Shown: positions 27,249-35,872 of the stretch, one piece after another
Layout: every line of letters begins with the position of its first letter
Position numbering within the stretch: position 1 is the first letter of the stretch
Assembly: GCF_004378355.1 (NCBI RefSeq)
Contig: NZ_SNUB01000014.1
Coordinates: 1 to 64,000 of the forward strand
Direction: 5' to 3'
DNA length: 64,000 nt
Origin: Psychromonas algicola
GTDB taxonomy: Bacteria; Pseudomonadota; Gammaproteobacteria; Enterobacterales; Psychromonadaceae
Position numbers and translations under genes: made by a program
Notes under the pieces: generated by a model
Database searches by the model: none
Told to the model about the DNA's origin: nothing
The model's input: only the letters and a program-made list of their open reading frames with translations

Positions 27249-27605
27249 ATGGAAATACAATCAACAAACACAACATGGACGGACATCTGTTCTATTAACG
27301 ATTTAACGCCTAACGCGGGTATTTGCGCTCTATTTAATGAACAACAAGTAGCGATTTTTTTATGTAAACAAACTAACAATGTGTATGCCGTTGCAAACCA
27401 TGACCCATTTGGTCAAGCGAATGTGTTATCGCGCGGTTTGATGGGATCGACAGAAGAGACAGTTTATGTTGCTTCGCCATTGTATAAACAACGTTTTAAC
27501 TTGGTTACTGGAGAATGTTTAGATTCAGATAAAGAGGAGCATAAGCTTAAAACCTTCGCTATTCGTATCGAAAATGAGCAAGTGCAGCTTAAAGAAGCAA
27601 GCTAG
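27249..27605 (+). CDS. nirD: Nitrite reductase small subunit
   Basis: A 118-residue Rieske-like fold partner of NirB. It has the family layout, with NHDPFGQANVLSRGL and YVASPLYKQRFNLVTGECL. As in other NirD proteins the Rieske Cys/His iron ligands are absent. It follows nirB by 13 bases and is closed by a clear terminator before narK. Confidence 0.93.
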   Translation: MEIQSTNTTWTDICSINDLTPNAGICALFNEQQVAIFLCKQTNNVYAVANHDPFGQANVLSRGLMGSTEETVYVASPLYKQRFNLVTGECLDSDKEEHKLKTFAIRIENEQVQLKEAS

Positions 27606-27628
27606 TTTATCCCCTTAATAAAACAATA

Positions 27629-27668
27629 AAACGAACTAAGGTAGTGTTGCTGCTTTAGTTCGTTTTTT
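27629..27668 (+). terminator. Terminator after nirBD
   Basis: A perfect 11-base stem (AAACGAACTAA with TTAGTTCGTTT), a 15-base loop, and T residues after it. It separates nirBD from narK, so narK needs read-through or its own start. Confidence 0.85.
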
Positions 27669-27708
27669 ATCGTGAATAGTTTTTTTATGTAAAAATACAG
27701 GATGTATA

Positions 27709-29181
27709 ATGAGTAACAGCACTTTTAATATTTTTTCTTTTCAAGGAAAGATGAAAACACTGCATTTAAGTTGGATGGCTTTTTTCATCACTTTCGCAGT
27801 TTGGTTTAACTTCGCTCCACTACTACAATCAGTTAAAGAAACCTTAGGTTTAACAACAGAAGAAATCAAAACATTATTGATTCTTAATGTTGCGATCACC
27901 ATTCCAGCTCGCGTGATTATTGGCTCTTTAACCGATAAATACGGTCCAAGAATTGTTTATTCTGCATTATTAATTCTTTGTTCAATTCCTTGTTTTACTT
28001 TCGCTTTTTCAGATAACTTTATGCAAGCAGCGATTTCTCGTTTTGCATTAGGCTTTATTGGTGCCGGTTTTGTTGTTGGTATTCGTTTAGTTTCTGAATG
28101 GTTTCCGCATAATGAGTTAGGTACAGCGGAAGGTATTTACGGCGGTTGGGGTAACTTTGGTAGTGCCGCTGCTGCATTTACTTTGCCAACGGTTGCTTTG
28201 TTATTTGGCGGTGAAGATGGATGGCGTTATGCAATGGCTGTGACTGGCTTATTGAGCTTAGTATTTGGTTTTATCTTTTACGCTAACGTAACCGACACGC
28301 CAAAAGGTTCAACTTACTTCAAACCTGCTAATTTAACTGCAATGGAAGTGACTTCTAAAGGAGATTTCTTCTTACTATTATTAATGAAAGTGCCTATGTA
28401 TGCGGCACTTGCTTTATTAGCTTGGAAGTTGGCTCCATCAAACGTAGGCATGATTTCTAATAGTGTTTGTTACACTATTTATGGTTTATTGTTTGCACTT
28501 TATTTGTATGAATGGTCTCAGGTGTGGAAGGTGAATAAAAACATATTTACGACGCCTGTTCCTACTCTTCATCAATATAAATTTAAACAAGTAGCGGTAT
28601 TAAATATTCTTTATTTTGCTACTTTTGGATCGGAATTAGCAGTGGTTTCTATGTTGCCATTGTTCTTTTTAGAAACCTTTGAATTAACGCCTGTTGTTGC
28701 CGGAATGGTGGCTTCTGCTTATGCGTTTATGAATTTAGCTTCACGTCCAGGTGGCGGTTGGTTGTCTGATAAGTTTGGTCGTAAATCAACATTAATTATA
28801 TTAACTGCAGGTCTAGCCTTAGGTTATTTGCTAATGGCACAAATCAACGGTGGTTGGGTGTTATGGGTAGCGGTTGCTGCTGCGATGTTATGTTCTTTCT
28901 TCGTGCAAGCAGGTGAAGGTGCTGTATTTGCCACTGTGCCTTTAATCAAACGTCGCATGACAGGGCAAATTGCAGGTATGACAGGTGCTTACGGTAATGT
29001 TGGTGCGGTTGTTTACCTGACTATTTTATCGTTTGTTGATTACCAAACCTTCTTTTACGTGATTGCTGCAACGGCTTTCCTTGGTCTTATCACTTTATTA
29101 TTTATGACTGAGCCAAAGGGTAAAATTGCAGAAGTAAATGAAGATGGCAGTGTTACTTTGATTGATGTAGGTAATCACTAG
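27709..29181 (+). CDS. Nitrate/nitrite transporter of the NarK/NasA MFS family
   Basis: A 490-residue major facilitator with about 12 membrane spans. Nitrate-porter signatures are visible: the first-half GFIGAGFVVGIRLVSEWFP region and GGWGNFGSAAAAF (nitrate signature 1), with GMTGAYGNVGAVVYL as the matching second signature. RPGGGWLSDKFGRK is the MFS loop motif. Its position after nirBD and near nasA indicates nitrate uptake for assimilation. NarK, NasA and NrtP names are used for such proteins; I leave the symbol open. Confidence 0.9.
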   Translation: MSNSTFNIFSFQGKMKTLHLSWMAFFITFAVWFNFAPLLQSVKETLGLTTEEIKTLLILNVAITIPARVIIGSLTDKYGPRIVYSALLILCSIPCFTFAFSDNFMQAAISRFALGFIGAGFVVGIRLVSEWFPHNELGTAEGIYGGWGNFGSAAAAFTLPTVALLFGGEDGWRYAMAVTGLLSLVFGFIFYANVTDTPKGSTYFKPANLTAMEVTSKGDFFLLLLMKVPMYAALALLAWKLAPSNVGMISNSVCYTIYGLLFALYLYEWSQVWKVNKNIFTTPVPTLHQYKFKQVAVLNILYFATFGSELAVVSMLPLFFLETFELTPVVAGMVASAYAFMNLASRPGGGWLSDKFGRKSTLIILTAGLALGYLLMAQINGGWVLWVAVAAAMLCSFFVQAGEGAVFATVPLIKRRMTGQIAGMTGAYGNVGAVVYLTILSFVDYQTFFYVIAATAFLGLITLLFMTEPKGKIAEVNEDGSVTLIDVGNH

Positions 29182-29382
29182 GTCATCGTTTATTAAGCTA
29201 GTTGTTGAAATGGATGTTAGCTGCGTTATTGCTTTGTAATTAAAATGCTTAATTATGAAATCAATGTCTTAGTTTCATCCATTTTTTTATTTGAACGCTA
29301 GATCATCAATGATTGTGCATCTATGGTTTTAATAGGTTTAGATTTTGACGTTTTAAAATAAGAATAATAAAGGTAGCGCCCT

Positions 29383-31143
29383 ATGAATAAGAGCCCAAAA
29401 ACTCCAAAACTGAATGTCTGTATCGGCGGTTATTCCACTGCAGGAAATCGCGATGTTAATCAAGATGCATTCGCCGTTAAAGAGCCTTATTCCTTAGTTG
29501 AGAAAAACGTAAAAGGGATTGTCGCTTGTGTTGCTGATGGAGTGAGTTGCAGTGATAACTCTCAACAGGCAAGCCATACCAGTGTGACTCAATTTATTAC
29601 TGACTATTACAGCACCGATAGAAGTTGGGATGTTAAACAATCCGCAAGCAAGGTGTTAAATTCTCTGAATAGTTGGTTATACAAACACAATGAAACCGAT
29701 GCTCGTCATAACGGATTAATTACTACTTTTAGTAGCTTGATCATCAAATCAAATACTGCCCATTTATTACATGTTGGCGATAGCCGAGTGTATTTATATC
29801 GAGATGAAAAACTTAAGCAACTGAGTCATGATCACAGTCGTGCTATTTACCGTCAAAACACTGTTTTAACTCGTGCTTTAGGCATGGACTCACATTTAGA
29901 TATCGATTATCAAACGGTGCCTTTGCAACCCGGTGATTTGTTTTTGTTATCCAGTGATGGTGTGCATGATTACTTAGACTATGCTGCATTAAATAGTTAC
30001 TTACAAAAGATCTCGACAGCGCCAAGCACACAAGAGTTTGAAGATCTCACCAAAAAGATTTGTGATGATGCGTTAGCAAAAGGCAGTAGCGATAATATTA
30101 CTTGTTTATTAATGCAAGTGACTTCATTACCTAATGCCGATTTAAATGAATTATTTACCCATTTGAAAGGATTGATCATTCCTCCCGCTATGCAAGTGGG
30201 CAATGAGATAGATGGTTTTAAAATTGAAAAAATAATACATGAAGGTGCTCGCAGCCATGTTTATTTAGCGGTAAATAAAAAGACGCAGGAGCGGGTTGTA
30301 TTAAAAATGCCTTCGCTTAACTTTGAGGAAGATCTAGATTATTTATTAGGTTTTTATAAAGAGCAGTGGGTTGGCCAATCCATTAAGCACCCTAATATCA
30401 TGTCTATTGCTAAAAACGTGAAAGGCTCTGTGTTTTTGTATCATATTTGTGAGCATATTGAAGGCATAACACTAAGGCAATGGATGCAAGAGAATCCTAA
30501 TCCAGACCTACAACAAGCGCATAATATTATTATTAGAGTGGTCAATGCAGTGCGCGTATTACAGCGTGCTGGCATGGTACACAGAGATTTAAAGCCAGAG
30601 AATATTATTATCTCAGTTAACAATGAAGTGAAGTTAATTGATTTTGGTACCGTTAAAATCAGTGGTTTTGAAGATATCGTTAAAGAGCAGCAAGATGAAC
30701 CACTAGGCGCGGTAGATTATATTGCCCCTGAATATTTAAACCATGGTCAGAGTTCAGCGCTATCTGACTTGTTTTCAATTGGCGTGATACTTTATGAATT
30801 ACTAACAGGACATTTACCTTACCCAATGAATCAAGGCCACTCACTAGAGCGAGCAAGGCATTACAAGTGGGTTTATGAGCCGATTCAAACACACAGAGAA
30901 GATTTACCAAAACGTTTAGACAACATCCTACAAAAAGCATTGCATCCTAAACTAGCAGAACGCTATACAAGTATGAGCGAATTTGTAAGTGACTTTACAC
31001 AGAGCCAAAACAAGAAAACAGCAGAAGAATTAAAACCGGCATTAATAGAGCGCGATCCAGCCAAATTTTGGCAAATCCTCGCTTATATATTTATGGGCGT
31101 GAGTGTGATTGAGTGGTTTTTATTGCTCAATAAGGATGGATAA
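29383..31143 (+). CDS. PP2C phosphatase / Ser-Thr protein kinase fusion with C-terminal membrane anchor
   Basis: A 586-residue two-enzyme protein. Residues about 10-245 are a PP2C phosphatase (NRDVNQDAF, ACVADGVS, HVGDSRVYLYRD, LLSSDGVHDY, SDNITCLL; metal-binding Asp residues kept). Residues about 270-540 are a Hanks-type kinase (VVLKMP with the ATP Lys, VHRDLKPENIII, LIDFGTVK and the APE motif as IAPEY). The glycine loop is degenerate (HEGARSHVYLA). A single hydrophobic segment at about 562-583 ends the chain, so the enzymes face the cytoplasm from a tail anchor. This fusion is often found beside assimilatory nitrate genes; its target is unknown. Confidence 0.9.
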   Translation: MNKSPKTPKLNVCIGGYSTAGNRDVNQDAFAVKEPYSLVEKNVKGIVACVADGVSCSDNSQQASHTSVTQFITDYYSTDRSWDVKQSASKVLNSLNSWLYKHNETDARHNGLITTFSSLIIKSNTAHLLHVGDSRVYLYRDEKLKQLSHDHSRAIYRQNTVLTRALGMDSHLDIDYQTVPLQPGDLFLLSSDGVHDYLDYAALNSYLQKISTAPSTQEFEDLTKKICDDALAKGSSDNITCLLMQVTSLPNADLNELFTHLKGLIIPPAMQVGNEIDGFKIEKIIHEGARSHVYLAVNKKTQERVVLKMPSLNFEEDLDYLLGFYKEQWVGQSIKHPNIMSIAKNVKGSVFLYHICEHIEGITLRQWMQENPNPDLQQAHNIIIRVVNAVRVLQRAGMVHRDLKPENIIISVNNEVKLIDFGTVKISGFEDIVKEQQDEPLGAVDYIAPEYLNHGQSSALSDLFSIGVILYELLTGHLPYPMNQGHSLERARHYKWVYEPIQTHREDLPKRLDNILQKALHPKLAERYTSMSEFVSDFTQSQNKKTAEELKPALIERDPAKFWQILAYIFMGVSVIEWFLLLNKDG

Positions 31144-31218
31144 CCATGATTGATTTTGACCTTATTTTCGCTTAATTTTACTTAGTACATCACTTTTTTA
31201 AATGATTTGTTTGCTGTT

Positions 31219-31361
31219 CTCGGGGTTTGGCTTTCAAGGTTCCAGAGCTTTACTTTATTTATGAACGTCACTTTTAAGTGCCCTCTTGGTGTTTTAGGCT
31301 TTTGGCTTGCTTTTATCTATCTACAATTAGCATACTTAATTCGGTCGGGTGAATCCGACAT
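31219..31361. repeat. Degenerate copies of the cloverleaf-like repeat
   Basis: Decayed left parts (from 31219, and GTCACTTTTAAGTGCC at 31267) and a right hairpin GTCGGGTGAATCCGAC at 31344-31359. It lies just after the phosphatase/kinase gene. No gene is seen in 31144-31434. Confidence 0.7.
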
Positions 31362-31434
31362 CACTGATTATTACTAGCTAGTTTATGCTTTTCATTCGGG
31401 ATGTATTTTTTAAAATGCTTTATTAATAATTGAA

Positions 31435-31707
31435 TTAAGCTACTTTATTCATCTTCTTCAATGCACACTTGCACATGCCATTTTTTAAAGCAGGGCATTT
31501 TTTACAAGCCTCTGATTTATAGGGTTTGTAAAAAATATTTAAATCTGACGTATCTAAATAATTAATATCAATATTTTTAGGTTTTTTTGCGTCTTCAAAC
31601 AAAGATAAAATTTCAACAATAGGGGATTCAAAAGAAGCTTTATTTTTTTTTACCTTATTTTTCTTCAATTTCTTTTGCAGCTTTTTTAAAGTTTTCTTTT
31701 CATTCAT
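31435..31707 (-). CDS. Small Lys-rich protein with a C-terminal Cys cluster, unknown
   Basis: A 90-residue frame. The first 24 residues are nearly half Lys, likely disordered or nucleic-acid binding. The middle is acidic and mixed. The end has C-x2-C-x7-C-x-C (ACKKCPALKNGMCKC), which could hold a zinc ion. I do not recognise a family. The ribosome-binding site is weak. It is isolated between two repeat clusters with intergenic DNA on both sides. The structured composition and Cys spacing argue for a real gene, but a chance frame in A/T-rich DNA cannot be excluded. Confidence 0.5.
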   Translation of the reverse strand: MNEKKTLKKLQKKLKKNKVKKNKASFESPIVEILSLFEDAKKPKNIDINYLDTSDLNIFYKPYKSEACKKCPALKNGMCKCALKKMNKVA

Positions 31708-31828
31708 TAATTCATACCATTGTTTATGTTTTACGGTATAAATTTAGTATAAATGCGAATGAAAGTAAATATCATTTGCGTGTTTTTTATATTTATAGCA
31801 TCACGTTTAAACGATCAATATTTTGTTT

Positions 31829-32160
31829 TGGGATGTCACTTTCAAGTGACCTATTTTGCTTTGAATTTTGTCTTTAGGGACATGTCCTTTAAGCCACCTG
31901 CTGTTAGCATCGATAGTTCAGTCGGATGAATTCGACATCCCGAAGTGGGTCGTTCCTCACGGTCCTCCGTGAGAATGCATATTATCTTTCATTTTTGACT
32001 TTATGGTTCTCGGGACGTGACTTTAAAGCTACCTGTGCTTTACTTTATTTTATTTCGGGACGTCACTTTTAAGTGACCTTTTGGGGTTTTAGATTTGCTT
32101 GTTTTTAATTCACCTATAATTAGAGTACTCAAATCGGTCGGAACAATCTGACGTCCCAAG
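31829..32160. repeat. Second cluster of cloverleaf-like repeats, with an extra hairpin
   Basis: A left half at 31829-31852, a full unit at 31873-31945, a left half at 32009-32035 and a long unit at 32054-32160 whose linker is expanded. A different perfect hairpin, CTCACGG-TCCT-CCGTGAG, is inserted at 31956-31973. The 481-base gap 31708-32188 holds nothing else I can name. It lies past the 3' end of the minus-strand methyltransferase gene. Confidence 0.88.
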
Positions 32161-32188
32161 AACCTTTCAGCTTACCCAAAACTATTCT

Positions 32189-33040
32189 TTACCCTTCAGT
32201 AATAACCGTTCTTAAACCATAATCTAAAATCTTACCGGTTTGGCTTTTGACACTTAACGTGGTTACTTGTACTTTTTCACCTTTACATAATTCATTAGTG
32301 ATTTGACGAATTCTTGCTGCATCTAAACGAGGGGAGTAAGTGTTCGCTATAATAAAGCCGCCTTTAGATCGTAATGCTAATGCCGCTTCAATTAATTCTG
32401 GAAATTTATTTTCTATTTTCCAACGCTCTTTTTTCGCACCGATACCAAAGGCGGGGGGATCCATAATCAAGCCTTGATAGTGTTTCCCACGTTTAATTTC
32501 ACGTTGTGCAAACTTTAATGCGTCTTCTAACACCCAATGCACGTCAGTTAGTCCTGAAGATTCCATGTTTTCTTTGCCCCATTTGATTATCTGTTTTACA
32601 GAATCACAATGTAGCACTTCAGCACCTTGATCTCGTGCGACTAAAGAAGCTACGCCAGTATAAGCAAACAGGTTTAAAAAGCGGTCGCCATGTTTTAGGT
32701 TATCGGCAATAAAATCCCAGTTTGCACGTTGCTCAGGAAATAGCCCAACATGTTTAAATTTAGTCAGGTGTAAATTGATGGTGATATTATTAAACGTGAT
32801 TTGCCAATCATGTGCTAAACCACCTTGTAGTGATTTCCACTCACCAGCACTGCTACTACTTTCAATAAACTCAAAATGTGCTTTTGCTAGCCATTCTTTC
32901 TTAGATAAAACAGGTTCAAAATAAGCATTCATCTCAGGACGAATGGTAACAACATTACCCCAACGTTCGAGTTTTTGATTATTTCCAGCATCAATCAGTT
33001 CATAATCAGGCCAAGGTGCAGTAAAAGTGCGTTTTATCAT
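32189..33040 (-). CDS. Class I SAM-dependent methyltransferase (RlmI/RlmK-like, COG1092 type)
   Basis: A 283-residue methyltransferase. The Rossmann domain has FLNLFAYTGVASLVARDQGA (SAM motif I), an acidic loop at VLHCDSVKQ and the catalytic-type motif MDPPAFG. The relatives I recognise are 23S rRNA cytosine-C5 methyltransferases of the YccW/RlmI group, but the N-terminal PUA domain is missing and a short beta-rich N-terminus replaces it. The substrate is therefore uncertain; rRNA is the likeliest. It is transcribed away from the polysaccharide cluster. Confidence 0.82.
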   Translation of the reverse strand: MIKRTFTAPWPDYELIDAGNNQKLERWGNVVTIRPEMNAYFEPVLSKKEWLAKAHFEFIESSSSAGEWKSLQGGLAHDWQITFNNITINLHLTKFKHVGLFPEQRANWDFIADNLKHGDRFLNLFAYTGVASLVARDQGAEVLHCDSVKQIIKWGKENMESSGLTDVHWVLEDALKFAQREIKRGKHYQGLIMDPPAFGIGAKKERWKIENKFPELIEAALALRSKGGFIIANTYSPRLDAARIRQITNELCKGEKVQVTTLSVKSQTGKILDYGLRTVITEG

Positions 33041-33316
33041 AGGGGTAACTTATATGGAAAGTGTATGGTTATTAAGGCGCAAATTATACAAATGAAAAGG
33101 GGGGATTGCACACTTTATATAAATAGCTTTGATAATGTCGTTCATTAATGAATAGTAATTGAGCGAATAATTTATAAAAAATGAACGTTTGAGTAATTAT
33201 TAACAGAATAAGTTGATGTGAATAGCAATGATGTTAGATTAATGTAAAAAGTAAGTCAGTAAAATGCTAATGTTTATAGTTATATAATTCATAACGAAAA
33301 TAATTAATAGAACACT
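33041..33316. promoter_or_regulatory. Divergent region that should hold the promoter of the polysaccharide cluster
   Basis: 276 A/T-rich bases between the methyltransferase and gmm. I looked for the ops/JUMPstart core GGCGGTAG and did not find it, so RfaH control is not indicated by sequence. No clear -35/-10 pair stands out. Confidence 0.4.
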
Positions 33317-33787
33317 ATGCTTCCATTAGCTACATTTAAAACAGTTGTAGAATCAACACCTCTTATATCAATAGATTTTATTGTTAAAAATAAAGAAGAG
33401 AAATTTTTACTTGGTAAGCGAATTAATCGTCCTGCAAAAGGCGCATGGTTTGTTCCTGGCGGACGAGTTTTAAAAGGTGAAACCTTTGAGCAAGCATTTT
33501 ACCGTTTAATTAAAAGTGAATTAAATTTAGATAATGTGGAATCAATATTTAAGGGAATTTATCAGCATTTTTACGATGATAACTTTTCCGAAGAAAATTT
33601 CAGTACCCATTATATTGTATTAGCTTATGAAATAGCCTTTAATGCAGACCTGAATTCTCTGCCGAAAGAGCAACATTCAAATTATCGGTGGCTTTCAAAA
33701 GAAGAGTTATTAAACGATAAAACTGTTCATTTACATAGCAAATGGTATTTTCAAGAAGATAAGCAAGCAGATGAACTATTTAGATAA
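33317..33787 (+). CDS. gmm: GDP-mannose mannosyl hydrolase (Nudix)
   Basis: A 156-residue Nudix hydrolase splitting GDP-mannose to GDP and mannose. It matches E. coli Gmm (WcaH) in ISIDFIVKN, FLLGKRINRPAKGAWFVPGGRV and YQHFYDDNFS. The Nudix box is the Gmm variant, in which the usual Glu-rich helix is altered. It is the first gene of the cluster, 42 bases before manC. gmm genes accompany GDP-fucose and GDP-colitose pathways and may balance the GDP-mannose pool. Confidence 0.9.
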   Translation: MLPLATFKTVVESTPLISIDFIVKNKEEKFLLGKRINRPAKGAWFVPGGRVLKGETFEQAFYRLIKSELNLDNVESIFKGIYQHFYDDNFSEENFSTHYIVLAYEIAFNADLNSLPKEQHSNYRWLSKEELLNDKTVHLHSKWYFQEDKQADELFR

Positions 33788-33829
33788 ATTAATACGAATT
33801 AACTTTCATTTTAAGTTGGATAATATTTT

Positions 33830-35242
33830 ATGATCACTCCTATTATTATGGCTGGTGGAGCGGGTTCTCGACTATGGCCGCTTTCTCGCGAACTTTACCC
33901 CAAACAATTTTTAACGGTAACGGGTGAGCAATCAATGCTCCAACAAACGGTTGTTCGCTTATCTAGCATCGAACATTCGCCATCAGTGCTTATTTGCAAT
34001 GAAGAACATCGCTTTATTGCAGCAGAACAATTGCGTTTAGGTGGCTATCAACATGGCGGCATTATTCTAGAGCCTGTTGGTAGAAATACAGCACCAGCGA
34101 TTGCTTTAGCTGCAATACAAGCGGTCAATAATAGTGAGGAAGGTGAAGAACCTATTTTACTAGTGTTAGCCGCAGATCATGTGATTGAAAATGTAAAAGC
34201 TTTTGAAGACTCTGTTAGTAAGGCGCTGTCTTTTGCACAAAAAGGTAAGTTAGTTACTTTTGGGATTGTTCCTACTGCACCAGAAACAGGGTATGGCTAT
34301 ATAAAATCAGGTGAGCAAAATGGTGATGCTTTTTCTGTCAGTGAATTCGTCGAAAAGCCTGATCTAGCAACAGCTGAAAAATATTTGGAAAATGGAAGTT
34401 ACTACTGGAATAGTGGTATGTTTTTATTTAAAGCAAGCCGTTACCTTGAAGAGCTAGGTAAATTTTCTCCTGAAATGTTAACTATCTGCCAAAAGGCCAT
34501 TGCAAGTAATTCAACCGATATGGAGTTTATTCGTGTTGATAAAACTATTTTTGAATCCTGTCCCGATGACTCAATAGATTATGCAGTGATGGAAAAAAGT
34601 AAAGACGTCGTTGTTGTTCCAATGGATGCAGGATGGAGTGATGTTGGGTCTTTCTCTGCCTTATGGGATGTATCAGAAAAAGATGGAAACAATAATGCGA
34701 TTCAAGGCGATGTAATCACAGACAACTCTACTAATAATTATATCTATGCAGAAAATCAATTAGTGACCACGGTTGGTGTCGATAATCTAGTGATTGTTCA
34801 AACAAAAGATGCAATATTAGTCGCTGACAAAAATAAAGTACAAGATGTAAAAAATATTGTTAATCAGTTAAAAGCCAGTGAACGATCAGAGTGTAAATTA
34901 CACCGAGAAGTCTATCGCCCGTGGGGGAAATATGACTCAATTGATACGGGTAAAAGAGATCATGTTAAACGTATAACCGTTAAACCAGGTGGTAAATTAT
35001 CTATTCAAAAGCATCATCATAGAGCTGAACATTGGATTGTAGTATCTGGTACGGCAAGTGTTTTAAATGGTGACGAGACTACATTAGTAACGGAAAATCA
35101 ATCTATCTATATTCCATTAGGAAATATTCATGCCTTAGAAAACCCAGGTAAAATCCCACTTGAAATGATTGAAGTACAAACGGGAAGTTACTTAGGTGAA
35201 GACGATATCGTCCGCTTTGAAGATAAATATGGACGTGTGTAG
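33830..35242 (+). CDS. manC: Mannose-1-phosphate guanylyltransferase / mannose-6-phosphate isomerase
   Basis: A 470-residue bifunctional type II PMI/GMP making GDP-mannose. The guanylyltransferase half has [27 protein letters not shown] and the Trp-Asn-Ser-Gly-Met core. The C-terminal cupin half (about 360-470) has [26 protein letters not shown] and the metal-binding His cluster. Next in order would come cpsG, from which it is now separated by a GxxExxY cassette. Confidence 0.96.
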   Translation: MITPIIMAGGAGSRLWPLSRELYPKQFLTVTGEQSMLQQTVVRLSSIEHSPSVLICNEEHRFIAAEQLRLGGYQHGGIILEPVGRNTAPAIALAAIQAVNNSEEGEEPILLVLAADHVIENVKAFEDSVSKALSFAQKGKLVTFGIVPTAPETGYGYIKSGEQNGDAFSVSEFVEKPDLATAEKYLENGSYYWNSGMFLFKASRYLEELGKFSPEMLTICQKAIASNSTDMEFIRVDKTIFESCPDDSIDYAVMEKSKDVVVVPMDAGWSDVGSFSALWDVSEKDGNNNAIQGDVITDNSTNNYIYAENQLVTTVGVDNLVIVQTKDAILVADKNKVQDVKNIVNQLKASERSECKLHREVYRPWGKYDSIDTGKRDHVKRITVKPGGKLSIQKHHHRAEHWIVVSGTASVLNGDETTLVTENQSIYIPLGNIHALENPGKIPLEMIEVQTGSYLGEDDIVRFEDKYGRV

Positions 35243-35253
35243 GCTTATCATCG

Positions 35254-35285
35254 AATTACACTAATTACACTAATTTAACGAATTT
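35254..35285 (+). repeat. Short 9-nt-period array left of the GxxExxY gene
   Basis: AATTACACT, AATTACACT, AATTTAACG and the start of a further AATT unit follow in exact 9-base register. The same AATT-led nonamers occur on the right side of the GxxExxY gene and after cpsG. Confidence 0.75.
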
Positions 35286-35372
35286 TGAAAAAGAGTTTGC
35301 AGCTTTAATTAGAGAAAATGTAAGTTAATGCACTATATTTAATGGAACTTTTACATTATAAGGTGTGTTGAT

Positions 35373-35760
35373 GTGAATGAGTTAATATTTAAAAATGAAA
35401 GTTACAATGTTATTGGTGCATGTATGGCCGTTCATCGTGAATTCGGCTGTGGCTTTTTAGAAGCTGTGTATCAAGAAGCGTTGGAGTGTGAGTTTAAATT
35501 AAGACAAATTCCTTATGTTAGAGAAAAACCATTAAATATTTTCTATAAGGGATTTTTTAAATAAAACATATCAAGCAGATTTTATCTGTTATGAAAGCAT
35601 AATCGTTGAGCTTAAAGCACTTTCAGAATTAAATTCGATACATCAATCTCAATTGCTTAATTATTTAAAAGCGACAGATTTAAAATTGGGATTATTAGTT
35701 AACTTTGGTCAACGATCATTGGAAAGTAAAAGGCTTGTAAATAATTTTAGCCAGCAATAA
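35373..35760 (+). pseudogene. GxxExxY-family (PDDEXK_3) gene split by a frameshift
   Basis: From a GTG at 35373 (after AAGGTG) the frame encodes VIGACMAVHREFGCGFLEAVY, the signature of the GxxExxY family, and stops at 35562-35564. The rest of the family sequence continues in another frame to 35760, with [15 protein letters not shown] (PD-D/ExK-like Asp and Glu-Leu-Lys), LLNYLKAT and [12 protein letters not shown]. Removing one T from the T6 run at 35554-35559 joins the two parts perfectly. It is either a true inactivating slip, a sequencing error in a homopolymer, or slippage expression. It lies between manC and cpsG and is not a sugar gene. Confidence 0.88.
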
Positions 35761-35773
35761 GTATTTATCACTA

Positions 35774-35800
35774 AATTAAGCTAATTTAACGAATTAAAGT
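35774..35800 (+). repeat. 9-nt-period array right of the GxxExxY gene
   Basis: AATTAAGCT, AATTTAACG and AATTAAAGT in 9-base register, 13 bases after the GxxExxY stop. AATTTAACG is identical to a unit of the left array. Confidence 0.75.
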
Positions 35801-35872
35801 ATTTGGTTTTTAAAATTAGAGTCATTAGTATAATTCGCTGACAGTGTTTGATGTACGTAATATAAGGTTTAT

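Noticed and set aside
33041-33316. JUMPstart/ops element for RfaH before the polysaccharide cluster
   Set aside because: No GGCGGTAG core found on the plus strand.
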